DNA of 64,000 nt from Lucifuga dentata. Taxonomy: Eukaryota > Chordata > Actinopteri > Ophidiiformes > Bythitidae. Below are positions 38,701 to 47,525 of the stretch, piece after piece. Location of the stretch: positions 62,001 through 126,000 of the forward strand of contig VXCM01001447.1 in NCBI GenBank assembly GCA_014773175.1, given 5' to 3'. The notes below the pieces were generated by a model. It was not told the DNA's origin, searched no databases, and was given only the letters and a program-made list of their open reading frames with translations. The stretch's first letter is position 1. Each line of letters begins with the position of its first letter. The position numbers were made by a program, and so were the translations under genes.

Positions 38701-41700
38701 TAGGACACAGTTGCCATCTCTAAAGTATTGTTTTATTAATAAAATAAAAAAAAAGTTTTCTCAGATTGGAGCTGTGTTGGCCATAAAAGAGACTTTGACA
38801 CTTACACAATGTGCATTCACAAAGCCATCATTTCTGGTTGTAAAAAACAAATGGGTGGGATTAAATCATTATGTCTTTTATTACTGTAATTGCAACACTT
38901 TAAAGTTTTCTCCACTATTTACAGTTGCTGCTGCAGCCAGAATGTCCTTTTGAAATGATTTGTGATTCCCTGCAGAAAGCGTTCCGGACAGGCACCAGCA
39001 CGCGGCTTGATGAGCGTGTCTTCGCCATGTGCGAGTTCAAGACGCAGCCGCTGCAACAGCTGATGCGCTTGGTTCATCCGGACCTGTACCGGCTGGACAA
39101 CATGTCTGACCAGGTAGGACAGATTAAGCCAGTTCACTAGCTGAGAGGGTTACTACACAAAACTGGCAAAGTCAACAGTAGTTTTCTTTTCTCAAGTCAT
39201 TTGGTTTACAAACCTGAAAGGCAAAGACACGTACCCTACTGCAGATCTACACTCAGCCACAACATTTTTCAAGCTACGTTAAACAGAGAAAACTTTATGA
39301 GAAAGCCTAAAATTTTCTTTCTCACTGTATGTGAACTACTGTTGTATTTATTTTACTTTTTAGGATAAAATTTAAAGAAAAAACTGAATGTACCCCAGCT
39401 AATACACTGCACTGTTTCTGTTTCACCTGAAGGGGGCGCTGCATCTGAATGACACAGTGGTTCCCCAACCCCATCTGCTCCACCTGTCTGCTGAGAGGCT
39501 GAGCAGAGACGGAGCTTTCCTTATGGACTGCGGCAATGTAAGGATTTATTTTTCTGTCATATCAGACCATACAGGGATGACTTTTTTTTTTTTTTTTTTT
39601 NTTTTTTTTTTTTTTTTTTGCTTTGTCAACAGTCTGTCTGACTAACACAATGAACAGCCATAAATAAATGTGCATTTGTACGGTTTCCTGTATTTGTCTT
39701 CAGTAATACCAACATATTAAGTAGTCTTTAATTTAAAATGTTATTCAAAGTTATCTATTACAGATGTTAGAGGTGAAGATCTGATGTTATGCTGCTACTC
39801 CCTCAAAAATCATTTTTATTAGTCAGGGTTAAATATGGCGTTTGAGTTTGAGCATCTCATGATGAGGAGACATGATGTTTAAGACAGTTTTCCACCCTGA
39901 CAGGAATAAAATACCAAGAAGAAACACTGAATCATTGCAATTCTCCAGCAAAGAAATGTAAAGACAGTCAGTATCAGCAGAAAATATCAGCTATCAGCAA
40001 CTGAAATAAAACTATTAGTTCCTGCCTTTTAAATAAAAAAGCGTGGGAGAAATTCTTTTTTTTTTTTTTAAAATTACATAACTGCACAGCATCATGAAAT
40101 ACACGTGACCGTTGAAGTTCATTCATAAAGCTTTCCTTACGTTAATAGGTGCACCGGTACCTCAGTAAGGCAGCGTTGTTATAAGGCGTGTCACAGGTAA
40201 AAGCCAGTGAAGATCAGGTGTGTTATGAGCTGCTTCATATTTAAGAGCCAAACTTTATACTGCTTTTATCAGAGAGAAATCAGCAAATTCTGCTTTAGAC
40301 CGCTGCATCGTAAGAGACTGACAGTAAGATAAGCTAATGCTAAAAGATAGAGGATAAAATAGATCCACACAGTATTGTCTGTATTGTGTGGGCTCGGTGC
40401 ATGAGGGGGGTGNGAGAGAGAGAGAGAGAGAGAGAGAGAGGCTGAGTGCCACTAGGAACTATGAGAGATTGGATAAAAAGTCACCATTTAATTGATCAGC
40501 TGAGTGGGCTTATCTGTCAAATGTATTGATCCCTAACATGTGAGGAAAATACAGTTTAAAGGACCATACCACATTTTGCATGTTTGAGCCTAATATATTC
40601 AATTTTCATACATGTTACGTTNTAAAGGACCATACCACATTTTGCATGTTTGAGCCTAATATATTCAATTTTCATACATGTTACGTTATTGAAAATCATT
40701 TCCTGGATAAAACAGTATTTCAGCTTTCCTGATATTTTGCAAAATCTCTTAGTCTTTCAAAATCAAGTATTGAAGTGATACACCCACCTTAAAAATCCAT
40801 GTTTCACCTGCTAATAGTTACGCAGTCTTATGAAGTCACGATCATTTAAATTTTTCAATAAACGCAGATCTTCTTGGAGAAAAACATTCACTCTGCTGGT
40901 TTTTATTGGTTTTTATTAAACTAAAATTAAAAAAAATAATAATACACATCTTGTTCGCGATGATGGATTACCTATCCCAAGAACATTTCAAATATTAACA
41001 TGTTGATTTAATAGCGTACCAGAATGAACTGAAACCAATGGAGGTCTGGAAGGTAGGAAAAAAAAAATTTTTTAATTCACCATTCCAGTAGTATGCTTTG
41101 GGAAATGATTGTCAGTAACGTTACATGTATGAAAATTGAATATATTAGGCTCAAACATGCAAAATGGCTAGTATGGTCCTTTAAAACATCGCCCAGATTT
41201 CATATCATTGACTGAAATAGGTCTTAAATTTTGTGTGATGGTGTGTTTTATCGATTACTTGTAAATTAGGAAATACAGTAGTAAGGCCTGTTAAAGATGC
41301 CGGTAACAAAGGATAATGAATGAGGGAACATGGTTGTGTGACGATATTTGCTTTCATCGACACACTAAATCTGGCACTGTGCTTTATGAATCCCATTTCG
41401 TTCTGCAAACACATGAAGTGCAGGTCGGTGAAACATGTCAGGGCTAAACCGTGAACAGTGCACTCCTAAACAAGATTTCCTGCTTATTGTTTGTCTGCTT
41501 CTGATCGTCCAGGTGTTTTTCCTGTGGATCGGCAGATGCTGCAATGAAATGTTCATCCGAGACGTGCTGGGCTGCCCCGACTATGCTGCAATTCCACCCA
41601 ACATGGTCAGTAAGACAAACGCAGACCAAAACTGTTTACAAGCAGTTTCCTTTCATAATTTCACATCTGTCACGTGACAAGAACAAGAAAAAAATCACTG

Positions 41701-44116
41701 CACTGTAAAAACCATCCAGCAGCACGACCGACTTGCTGGTTTAGCTTGTTTTTAGCAAACAGTGCAGATATCTAGAAAGCTCGATCATTACCACACAATG
41801 TGGGTGTGACTGCAGCACCCGGAATGAATAACAGCCGTCAGCATTTGTTTATGCCGTCTGTGTCATTTTTCTAGAAAGGGGTCGATGTGTCCCACCTACA
41901 CATCCCACATTCCAAACCACACGTTTCTCTTAACCGCGCTGTATAATCTGGATGAATGTGAATATTTCTCCTTTTAGTCTTAGCAGAGGAGGAAGAGTAT
42001 TGATGCTTTTGTTTTTTGTCTATAAATCCCAGAGTTACATTCCTGAGCTGGAGACTCTTCTGTCTGAGAGAGTGCGAGCGTTCCTGGACTGGCTGCAGGA
42101 CAACCGAGCATTTGGCTGCACCGTGCACGTCCTCAAGTAAGCGCCGCTGCTAGCGTCTGATGCTAACCAAACTCTCTGAATCCAGGGATGAGGGGCACGC
42201 TGCCTTTCATACTAACCCCTACATACTCAAAAGTCTGACCCTAGGCCATCACAATAATGGTGCTCCCCTTTAGCTTCCTACATCATGACAATAAACAAGG
42301 TAAGGGTCAGAGGTCACAGTAAAATGACATCATTCCACAGATAAGACAATAAAGTCTTTTATAATAAAGCATTATATATATATACCTCAGCTTCTCCTGC
42401 TGCTGTGGCACCAATAAAGTTTATCTTCTTTTCTTCTAGGTTATTCTTGTCAATTTTGTTTCTTAATGAACTACAGAATTTGTAACACAGTGCCATTTTT
42501 TTTTTTTGTATTTAATCAAAATGAATGTAAAAACCAAACTCTACAGCCAATATTACCCAAATAATCCACCAATTATATGAGAAAGTGAGCGTCAATGATC
42601 TTGCTCACATCTCTCTCTCTCAAACACATATACATGTACAACAATACTACAACAGAGAGGTCAGGGGTCAAGTTCAGCGAGTAACTGCCTAAGTTTTCCT
42701 CTCAGCAGGAAAACGGGGATTGTACTTGTGACCACATGGTTGTCAGATTTAAGTCGACGGCATTGTAGACGGCAAAAAAAGGGCGTGGCCTCCTTCATGT
42801 CACAGTGGAATATTCCTCCGAGCAGAGATCAGCCTGAGGCTGAGAAATTTCCACAGACAGCAGTGAGGTCATTGATTGACAGCCGTGGCAACGGCTTCCA
42901 TGTCCCCCTCCATGGCACAGCATTGTTGCTCGACTGCATGTTTGTGTCATGGTGTTGTGATAGTAGACAGCTGATGTCAGTACTAATGGACTGAGCAGAA
43001 GCTGTGTGTGTGCGTGCATGCGTGTGTGCTCAAATGGATACTGATATTTCTTTAGTCAGTAACATAATGTTGATTTATGTACTCAATATTAAAAAGACAA
43101 AGGAAAGTTCCCTTTTTTTAAAACATCTGCCCACAACGTTCTTTAAGAGCAGCATTATTTATTCTTCCATTTTATGTTTTGATGCTTAAAGGACCATACC
43201 AGCAATCGTGCATGTTTGAGCCTAATATATTCTATTTTCATACATGTAACATTACTGACAATCATTTCCCAAAGCATACTACTGGAACAGTGAACTAAAA
43301 ATGTTTTTCCTACCTTCCAGACCTCCACTGGTTTTAGTTCATTCTGGTACGCTATTAAAATCACCTTGTTGATACTTGAAATGTTCTTGGGATAGGTAAT
43401 CTATGATGGCAAACAAGACATGTATTCAGGTTTTTTTTTTTTTTAGAAATTATGTAATTTTAATGTTTAAGCGCAATAAAAAACTTGGAGGTAATGTATG
43501 TCTCCACTGGGGAATATAGTCCCAAAAGTAGACCTGCATTTATCGAAAAATTTAAACGACTGTGACTTCATAAGGCTGCATAACTATTAGCGGGAGAAAC
43601 GCCAATTTTTAAGGTGGGTGTATTGCTTGAATATTTGATTTTGAAAGATTAAGGGATTTTGCAAAATATCAGGAAAGCTGAAAGATGGTTTTAACCTTTG
43701 GGGAATGAATGATAGTAACATAAGATGTATGAAATTGAAAATATTAGGCTCAAACATGCACGACCGTTATGGTCCTTTAAACTTCACAGTAAAGTGAGTT
43801 TGTCAGTCGGGTTTTCATGCTACTTCACAACTACAGTTTTTTCACAACTACTTAGTTTATTCACTGACCTTTGGTTTTCTTACTCTTGCTTGTAATGTTA
43901 CGATCACTACTGTAAGTCCATGTATTTATTTATCATGTAGATTCATCAGTTAAGTCTCCAAACTGATCCCTGCTGTCTAATGCTGGTTCGTTCTCCTGCA
44001 GGGACGACGCTTTGGCGAAAGCAACCTTTTTCCAGCACCTGGTAGAGGATCGCTCTGAGGCGGCTTCTTCCTACTACGAATTTTTGCAGCACATACAGCA
44101 GCAAATATCCAAGTAG
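21868..44116 (+). CDS. sec24b: Sec24B, COPII coat cargo adaptor (23 coding exons)
   Basis: Sec24B pairs with Sec23 in the inner COPII coat on ER exit sites and selects cargo for transport to the Golgi. I joined 23 exons (listed separately). All phases agree, giving 3456 nt and 1151 residues after removing a 66-nt assembly duplication in exon 11. Order: Gln/Pro/Ser-rich disordered N-terminus (1-430), zinc finger with C489/C492/C510/C513, vWA-like trunk (about 555-795), beta-sandwich, helical domain (about 900-1010), gelsolin-like domain (about 1020-1110). Paralogue choice: [34 protein letters not shown] and the acidic SSDDEDEEE stretch match vertebrate SEC24B and differ from SEC24A. Human SEC24B is about 1268 residues; the shorter N-terminus accounts for the difference. 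Start chosen at MSAPGF, as MSAP also begins human SEC24B. One intron (13) appears to use a GC donor. Confidence 0.95.
22615..23280 (+). CDS. sec24b: sec24b exon 2, Gln/Pro-rich
   Basis: Residues 32-254. The largest exon, 666 nt, acceptor CCACCAG, donor ACAG|GTAGTT. It encodes a low-complexity region with runs of Gln (QQQQQ), Pro, Ser and Tyr, typical of the disordered N-terminus of Sec24A/B. Frame continues to a stop at 23288 if unspliced. Confidence 0.9.
23710..23841 (+). CDS. sec24b: sec24b exon 3, acidic cluster
   Basis: Residues 254-298. It begins [11 protein letters not shown] and ends with an uninterrupted acidic run after SSSS ([13 protein letters not shown]). The same Ser-then-acidic block is found in mammalian SEC24B. 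The donor GCAG|GTCTGC is weak, but the phase (1) agrees with the next exon. Confidence 0.88.
23842..27050 (+). other. sec24b intron 3, no other gene seen
   Basis: A 3.2-kb intron. Open frames within it are short and unsupported. It contains an AATAAATAAATT-type low-complexity patch (25935-25957) and a CA repeat (26421-26442). Confidence 0.6.
27051..27134 (+). CDS. sec24b: sec24b exon 4
   Basis: Residues 298-326. Encodes [16 protein letters not shown], a motif shared with SEC24B. Acceptor CTCTTTCAG, donor CCAG|GTATAT, phase 1 at both ends, so skipping it would keep the frame. Confidence 0.92.
27768..28088 (+). mobile_element. tRNA-type SINE in sec24b intron 4
   Basis: It begins GGGGCAGTGGTGTCCTAAAG, with an A-box-like region, and has a pol III B-box-like GGTTGCTGGTTCAATC at 27815-27830. 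The body has the fish SINE motif GAGGCCCTTGAGCAAGGCAC (about 27904). The 3' part ends CAGTAAATAACCCTGAATAAA followed by an A-rich tail. It is in the same orientation as sec24b. The structure matches tRNA-derived SINEs of teleosts. Confidence 0.8.
28218..28407 (+). other. CT-rich microsatellite and 133-N assembly gap
   Basis: A (CT)n tract at 28218-28274 runs into an unresolved gap of 133 N at 28275-28407; CT/CCT-rich sequence resumes afterwards. The gap lies wholly in intron 4, so no coding sequence is lost. Confidence 0.95.
28710..28982 (+). repeat. dispersed repeat, copy A (intron 4)
   Basis: A segment with GCTTCTGCCAGCCAATCAGA (28810-28829) and TCCAGTGTGAATATTAAGCT matches 47260-47525 in the same order and orientation. 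It also holds a perfect 20-bp tandem duplication, GTTGAAAATATTAGATGTTC, at 28741-28760 and 28761-28780. The repeat class is not identified. Confidence 0.7.
29048..29080 (+). repeat. CA microsatellite
   Basis: About 16 CA units in sec24b intron 4, about 135 bp before exon 5. Confidence 0.9.
29214..29377 (+). CDS. sec24b: sec24b exon 5
   Basis: Residues 326-380, still disordered and Tyr/Ser/Pro-rich ([15 protein letters not shown] ... YQQYSQ). Acceptor TTGTCCAG, donor CAG|GTGTTA, ends in phase 0. Confidence 0.88.
29735..29919 (+). CDS. sec24b: sec24b exon 6
   Basis: Residues 381-442. Contains [15 protein letters not shown] and [14 protein letters not shown], the conserved lead-in to the folded core of Sec24A/B. 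Donor CCGCA|GTAAGT is a full consensus, phase 2. Confidence 0.93.
30197..30299 (+). CDS. sec24b: sec24b exon 7
   Basis: Residues 442-476, [19 protein letters not shown] then [13 protein letters not shown]. Highly conserved in the family. Ends in phase 0 at CAG|GTATGA. Confidence 0.95.
30900..31026 (+). CDS. sec24b: sec24b exon 8, zinc finger
   Basis: Residues 477-519. [11 protein letters not shown] and [13 protein letters not shown] supply the four zinc-binding cysteines C489, C492, C510 and C513. The acceptor is a CAGCAG tandem, so use of the second AG (exon from 30903) would delete one Gln. Confidence 0.95.
31265..31374 (+). CDS. sec24b: sec24b exon 9
   Basis: Residues 519-555, [18 protein letters not shown] then [13 protein letters not shown]. 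Preceded by a very long T tract containing one N at 31225. Phase 1 in, phase 0 out. Confidence 0.95.
31767..31879 (+). CDS. sec24b: sec24b exon 10, start of trunk domain
   Basis: Residues 556-593. [17 protein letters not shown] is the first strand and loop of the vWA-like trunk domain. Donor GACAA|GTGAGT, phase 2. Confidence 0.95.
31954..32015 (+). mobile_element. retroposon 3' tail in sec24b intron 10
   Basis: GATGATTCGCTGTGGTGACC then CCTGAAGGGAAAGCCGAAAG ends in AGAAGAAGAAG. This is the 3' tail type of abundant fish non-LTR elements. It is severely 5' truncated and lies directly after a long T run with an N at 31953. Confidence 0.6.
32369..32553 (+). CDS. sec24b: sec24b exon 11 with false 66-nt duplication
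   Basis: Residues 593-633, [20 protein letters not shown] and onward to VVPDIN. The 65-nt block 32407-32471 is repeated exactly at 32473-32537 with one N between. 65 plus N is 66, so the frame stays open and the raw translation contains 22 extra residues including one X. Human SEC24B has a single copy, so the duplicate is treated as an assembly error. The true exon is 119 nt. Confidence 0.92.
33378..33433 (+). CDS. sec24b: sec24b exon 12
   Basis: Residues 633-651, [20 protein letters not shown] 56-nt exon after a long T tract. Phase 1 in, phase 0 out at GAG|GTAGAG. Confidence 0.93.
33619..33825 (+). CDS. sec24b: sec24b exon 13
   Basis: Residues 652-720, trunk domain. Contains [20 protein letters not shown] and [12 protein letters not shown], the latter specific to SEC24B against SEC24A. 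No GT lies at the expected end. The best junction is AAAG|GCACGG, a GC-type donor, joining in frame to the next exon. Confidence 0.88.
33826..35177 (+). other. sec24b intron 13, probable repeat insertion
   Basis: This 1.35-kb intron has poly-T and A-rich sequence and a TGTTACGTCCCC start at about 34139. There is a duplicated CACGAGAGCTAT at 34549 and 34595. The composition suggests a transposon insertion, but I saw no matching terminal repeats or coding frame. One N sits at a C/A homopolymer boundary (34751). Confidence 0.35.
35178..35301 (+). CDS. sec24b: sec24b exon 14
   Basis: Residues 721-762, [20 protein letters not shown] then [15 protein letters not shown]. Acceptor GTTTTCAG, donor ATAG|GTAAGA, phase 1. 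Confidence 0.94.
35740..35773 (+). repeat. CA microsatellite
   Basis: About 17 CA units in sec24b intron 14, about 80 bp before exon 15. Confidence 0.9.
35853..36011 (+). CDS. sec24b: sec24b exon 15
   Basis: Residues 762-815, [18 protein letters not shown] and ending [12 protein letters not shown], the trunk/beta-sandwich junction. Phase 1 both ends. Confidence 0.95.
36221..36394 (+). CDS. sec24b: sec24b exon 16, beta-sandwich
   Basis: Residues 815-873, [19 protein letters not shown] and onward to ALLYTSSK. Near-identical to SEC24A and SEC24B. Phase 1 both ends. Confidence 0.95.
36568..36678 (+). CDS. sec24b: sec24b exon 17
   Basis: Residues 873-910, [20 protein letters not shown] then [10 protein letters not shown]; beta-sandwich into helical domain. 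Donor ATGG|GTGAGT, phase 1. The following intron holds a TTAA element. Confidence 0.95.
36746..37402 (+). mobile_element. TTAA element copy 2 (sec24b intron 17)
   Basis: Starts TTAAAGGACCATACT and ends with the inverted form TATGGTCTTTGAA. TGAGCCTAATATATTCAATT near the left end and its inverse AATTGAATATATTAGGCTCA near the right end show the long inverted termini. No coding frame. It contains an assembly duplication around N at 37071. Confidence 0.85.
37517..37689 (+). CDS. sec24b: sec24b exon 18, helical domain
   Basis: Residues 910-967, [20 protein letters not shown] and [12 protein letters not shown]. Ends in phase 0 at CAG|GTTTGG. Confidence 0.95.
37852..38423 (+). mobile_element. TTAA element copy 3 (sec24b intron 18)
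   Basis: Starts TTAAAGGACAACACCAATTTG and ends GCTGGTCTTGTACTTTGAA. It shares CCGATTCAAGACAGAGCTGC and ATATAGTCCCAGGAGAAGAC with copies 1 and 6, so it belongs to the same subfamily. The right TTAA has decayed to TTGAA. Confidence 0.8.
38976..39113 (+). CDS. sec24b: sec24b exon 19
   Basis: Residues 968-1013, [19 protein letters not shown] through [15 protein letters not shown]. Phase 0 both ends, so the 138-nt exon is frame-neutral. Confidence 0.95.
39433..39537 (+). CDS. sec24b: sec24b exon 20, gelsolin-like domain starts
   Basis: Residues 1014-1048, [20 protein letters not shown] and [13 protein letters not shown]. Acceptor is AAG rather than CAG (CACCTGAAG|GGG). Phase 0 both ends. Confidence 0.92.
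40413..40441 (+). repeat. AG microsatellite with N
   Basis: A (GA)n tract of about 14 units in sec24b intron 20, preceded by one N at 40413, where the tract length was probably unresolved. Confidence 0.85.
40556..41184 (-). mobile_element. TTAA element copy 4 (sec24b intron 20)
   Basis: TTAA at 40556-40559 and 41181-41184 enclose inverted ends (AGGACCATACC and GTATGGTCCT). Internal landmarks run in the opposite order to copies 2 and 5, so the element is inverted. An assembly duplication around N at 40622 adds about 66 bp near the left end. Confidence 0.88.
41513..41605 (+). CDS. sec24b: sec24b exon 21
   Basis: Residues 1049-1079, [20 protein letters not shown] ... IPPNM; core strand and helix of the gelsolin-like domain. 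Phase 0 both ends. Confidence 0.94.
42033..42136 (+). CDS. sec24b: sec24b exon 22
   Basis: Residues 1080-1114, [20 protein letters not shown] and onward to VHVLK. Donor CTCAA|GTAAGC, phase 2. Confidence 0.94.
43186..43780 (+). mobile_element. TTAA element copy 5 (sec24b intron 22)
   Basis: A well-preserved copy: TTAA at 43186-43189 and 43777-43780, AGGACCATACCAGCAATCG inside the left end and CGACCGTTATGGTCCT inside the right. It has no assembly N, so its 595 bp is the best estimate of true element length. No open frame of transposase size. Confidence 0.9.
44002..44116 (+). CDS. sec24b: sec24b exon 23, C-terminus
   Basis: Residues 1114-1151, [20 protein letters not shown] ... [14 protein letters not shown], then TAG at 44114-44116. 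The end matches the conserved SYYEFL.H.QQQ terminus of Sec24A/B. Confidence 0.96.
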
Positions 44117-44805
44117 GCTGTCATTGATCACTGCAGTCTGACTGTTTGAGGGGAAGGAGGAGAGTTCAGGACACGTAGCTGGGATTTAAGTTGTTGATTA
44201 AGCTCCTCCAGCCATCTTGGCGTCTCCTCGCCACATTGCGACCACTGTCAAAAACATCATGTAGCTTCTCATCGAATCATTCCTGAGAGGCGAGGAAAAG
44301 TGGAGGGGGAAGGGAAAGTCAAGCCAAGAAGTTGCCACTTGCCACAACTTTTAGTTGAGTTTGTTTTTTGTGAGCCTCACATGTAGCTCATGCTTTTTTT
44401 AAAAACTTATTTATTCTTTTCTCCACTAGTTTTACTTGAGACTCTTGTGAATACACTGGAGAACACAAACAAGCATTCCTTACTATTCTTTCTCGGTTTG
44501 TGTTCTGAAATAAGAAACGCACGTCACCATTTTGTCTGCTGTTAGTCCGAGGACGACAAGCGTCTCTAACACAGGAGTCCAGCGGTTGGACAGTGATTTT
44601 TTCCTGTTCGTTTCTCGTCTCCTCCACTGTGTGACCTCCCGATTTGTCAAGATCAAACTTCCAAAACCCCCCAAAAAAATTTTCTCCATTTGTTTTATTT
44701 TTCCAGGCGTAACTGAAGTTGCTACCCATTTGTAACTATTGAAAAGAATCTTTTATGTGCGATAATTTATGAACCAGCTTATTAAATAAAAAAAACAAAA
44801 ACAGT
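44117..44805 (+). other. sec24b: sec24b 3' UTR
   Basis: Sequence after the stop lacks repeats. A canonical AATAAA at 44785-44790 follows ATT and precedes an A-rich stretch. The cleavage site is inferred to be about 10-30 bp downstream. Confidence 0.65.
44785..44790 (+). terminator. sec24b polyadenylation signal AATAAA
   Basis: First canonical hexamer after the sec24b stop, 669 bp downstream. A GT/T-rich stretch (TGTGATGTGCTGTTTG) lies about 30 bp further on, as expected for a downstream element. Confidence 0.65.
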
Positions 44806-45179
44806 ACTCTGCTCGTTTTATGTGATGTGCTGTTTGACAGAAATTAGCAGAAGATTGTGGTTTTAAGTAGTTAAGCAGGTTTTTTTGTGGATGTATTTAG
44901 GGCAACTAACTACCTCATACTGTGCAATCTGTGTCCTTGCAGTGTAATGCTTAAACATCTGCCTTTATCTTTAAATGGAGGCTGATGTAATGCGACTCCT
45001 TCACGGTTCCCAGAAATCGTCTGAGAAACTTCACTAACTGCTTTCATGTTCCAGCATGTTTTATATCACCCACATCTCCCACCGTTGTACATCTCAGTGA
45101 GCTTATCGTGCATCCTACATACACTTTATTGTGTCTTTTTGAACAGAGACACCAGGTTTATTCATACACAAACATGCAA

Positions 45180-45960
45180 AAATTTGGTATCAACCATATA
45201 TTTTGATGTTTTTTAACAGAAATTGATACTCTTATTCACCAAAATGGCATTAAATTGATTAAAATATATAGCCAAGACATTAATAATGTTGCAGAAGGCT
45301 ATTACTGCTGGAAATAACTGATTTATGATAAATTATTAACATAAAACCGCCAAGCCCCATTTTCAGCAGCCATTACTCTAGTATCCAATGATAAACTCTT
45401 TTAGCTCATCCTTAATCATATTTAAATTCTAAATGGTTATTCAAGACACTTTTATAATTGTGTTAGCACACCTGAAACCCATTTTTCTGTTCAGATAAGC
45501 AGGGAAATTGTCTTTACTTGCATTGCAAGGTACTGTCCTAAAATTCAGCTCTGGGTTCAAAAATGACCAAAACAAAACTTTTAAGAAACGTAGTTCATTA
45601 TTGTTTTGTGAAATGGTTATTCCATGCATCAAATTGATTAGAAACTGAAGATTTTATATGAAAGTGTCCACCCACTCTCTTGAAAGAAAAGGGCAAACTG
45701 GATCTAACCAGAACAGGAAAAAGAAGCAGAAGGCCTCAGGTTCTCAGTTGGCTACTTCCTTAAATAGTATACGCCAAATACCAATGTCATCTGCAACAGT
45801 GAAAAGACAACTCCAGGATGCTTGCTAATGTTTGCTTTCTGAAACTGCCAAATAAAAAGAAAGATTAAACTGGGCAAAAGAACACAGTCACTTGACAGCA
45901 GAAAACTTTTCTTTTTATTTGCCAGTTTCAGATATTTCTTGGAAACTCTGAAACTCAACT
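45180..45960 (+). mobile_element. Tc1-like transposon fragment with broken transposase
   Basis: From about 45660 the + strand encodes a decayed N-terminal part of a Tc1-type transposase, readable as conserved DNA phrases: ACCAGAACAGGAAAAAGAAG, CCAATGTCATCTGCAACAGT, AAAGATTAAACTGGGCAAAAG and AACACAGTCACTTGACAGCA. This spans the paired helix-turn-helix region and the start of the catalytic core. Stops and frameshifts are frequent, and sequence after about 45960 does not continue the catalytic domain. The 5' part is the usual non-coding leader of these fish elements. Confidence 0.75.
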
Positions 45961-46005
45961 CCCATCGTGCATGTTGTCTTTAAATATTAATTTAATTTCA
46001 GCATC

Positions 46006-46048
46006 TTTCTGTGCTTTTCCCAAGTTTAGTTTGGGAAAAGCACAGAAA
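46006..46048. repeat. perfect 18-bp hairpin
   Basis: TTTCTGTGCTTTTCCCAA (46006-46023) and its exact reverse complement TTGGGAAAAGCACAGAAA (46031-46048) are separated by a 7-nt loop, GTTTAGT. No T-run follows, and a bacterial-type terminator is not relevant here. Confidence 0.9.
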
Positions 46049-47259
46049 TTTATTCGCAAATTTCCAACAGCAAATGAATCACCCAAACTTTTTGGACTGC
46101 ACAGACCTTCCTGCATTCCTGAGTTTTTCTTTCACTGAGTTGACCTGCTTAAGCAGAAGTAGCTGTGAAATACTCCGAGGGTAATAGACTGTAGCAAACA
46201 AACAGTCAACTGTATCCTGCCATGTTGGCTTCTCTCTCTGCTCCATTTGCAAACATGTCTGGCTCCCATACGGTCTGAGTGCTACCCTTCTCAGGGAAAA
46301 CTGCACCCTGGACCTCAAATATTTTGTTTATTCACGCTTTCAGTGCCAACCAGGCAGAAAGCAAAGGCCAAACGTACAGAAAGAAATCTCACTTTCACAC
46401 TTTTCACTTTGAGAAACATGTTACGGTCTATGCGATTGGTAAACATGGAGGGAAAAAAGTTTGACCACCTCCAGCTGCATGGCGGCGTTGAAATGTGGTT
46501 TTCATGCACTTCAAAGCAAACCAGTGTTTTTTTTATTTCATACATACGTGCCACTTTTCACAAATCTAGCAAAGTTGCATGCAGAGAGTAGAGATGCCAG
46601 ATGTTCTGGTGTGCGTTCTCACACACACTTGCATGCTCTCAAACACATGCATGGGGTGTGACAAATCAAGCTCACGAGGGTCTTTGATGTTTTAAATCCT
46701 TCACGGTGATACAGCGAGGAAGAATCTGCATTCCTTTATGGCGCTCTATTTTTTCACCAAGTGCTGGTTTGCCAGTTATATTTAAAAAGCCTTTTGACTG
46801 GTCCAACCCTGCACACACCCCTTCAACGGTTCAACCCCTCCTCACCCTCCTGCCACCCCTCTGGTCCAAATTTCCCTCTTGTGACAGACCCTCTTTGACA
46901 AGCAGCGTATACATGTAGTTACTGTAAAAGGATTAAAACCATTAAAACCAAATGTTTAGGAATGATTAAAAAGGTAATATAAATAAAATATAAGACACCA
47001 AGTCAGCTGACTTATAATTTGTATTTGAACAACATATTGATATGCTGTAAAATTCTGACTTGTCATAATTTTGACGTTAGTATTGTGATTTTCACTTTTT
47101 AAATCAACAAACTGACTTATTATATATTTTTGATTTTATCATCATTTTGACATTGTCAGAATTTTTCAAATTTAGCTGCTTCTGCTCATGGTAAATTTGT
47201 CTTCGCTTTGTGGCTTCTGGTGACAGAACGTATCACTTTCTAAAACTGACATATGCAGC

Positions 47260-47525
47260 AAGCAAGAAATTTCCTTTAGAAAGTTTGAGAAGTTTGACAA
47301 TGTTAGATGTCTGCATGGAGGCAGTTTGCTGAAAAATATGAAGGCTTCTGCCAGCCAATCAGATTCAGCTGATGACAGTGATCTGCAACATCTGCACAAA
47401 GAGTTAAAGTGCTTTCTTTGCCACATGTCGATCTTATAAATATTTCACAGCTCAGTTTCCTCAGGCTGCAGCAGAAGAAGATGCTAATTGACCAGTGTGA
47501 AGATTAAACTGGACATCTTTGGTTC
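47260..47525 (+). repeat. dispersed repeat, copy B
   Basis: Same orientation as 28710-28982. Shared words include GCTTCTGCCAGCCAATCAGA, GATCTGCAACATCTGCA-like sequence, CAGCTCAG and CCAGTGTGAAGATTAA. Similarity is patchy with small indels, indicating an old repeat. Confidence 0.7.
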
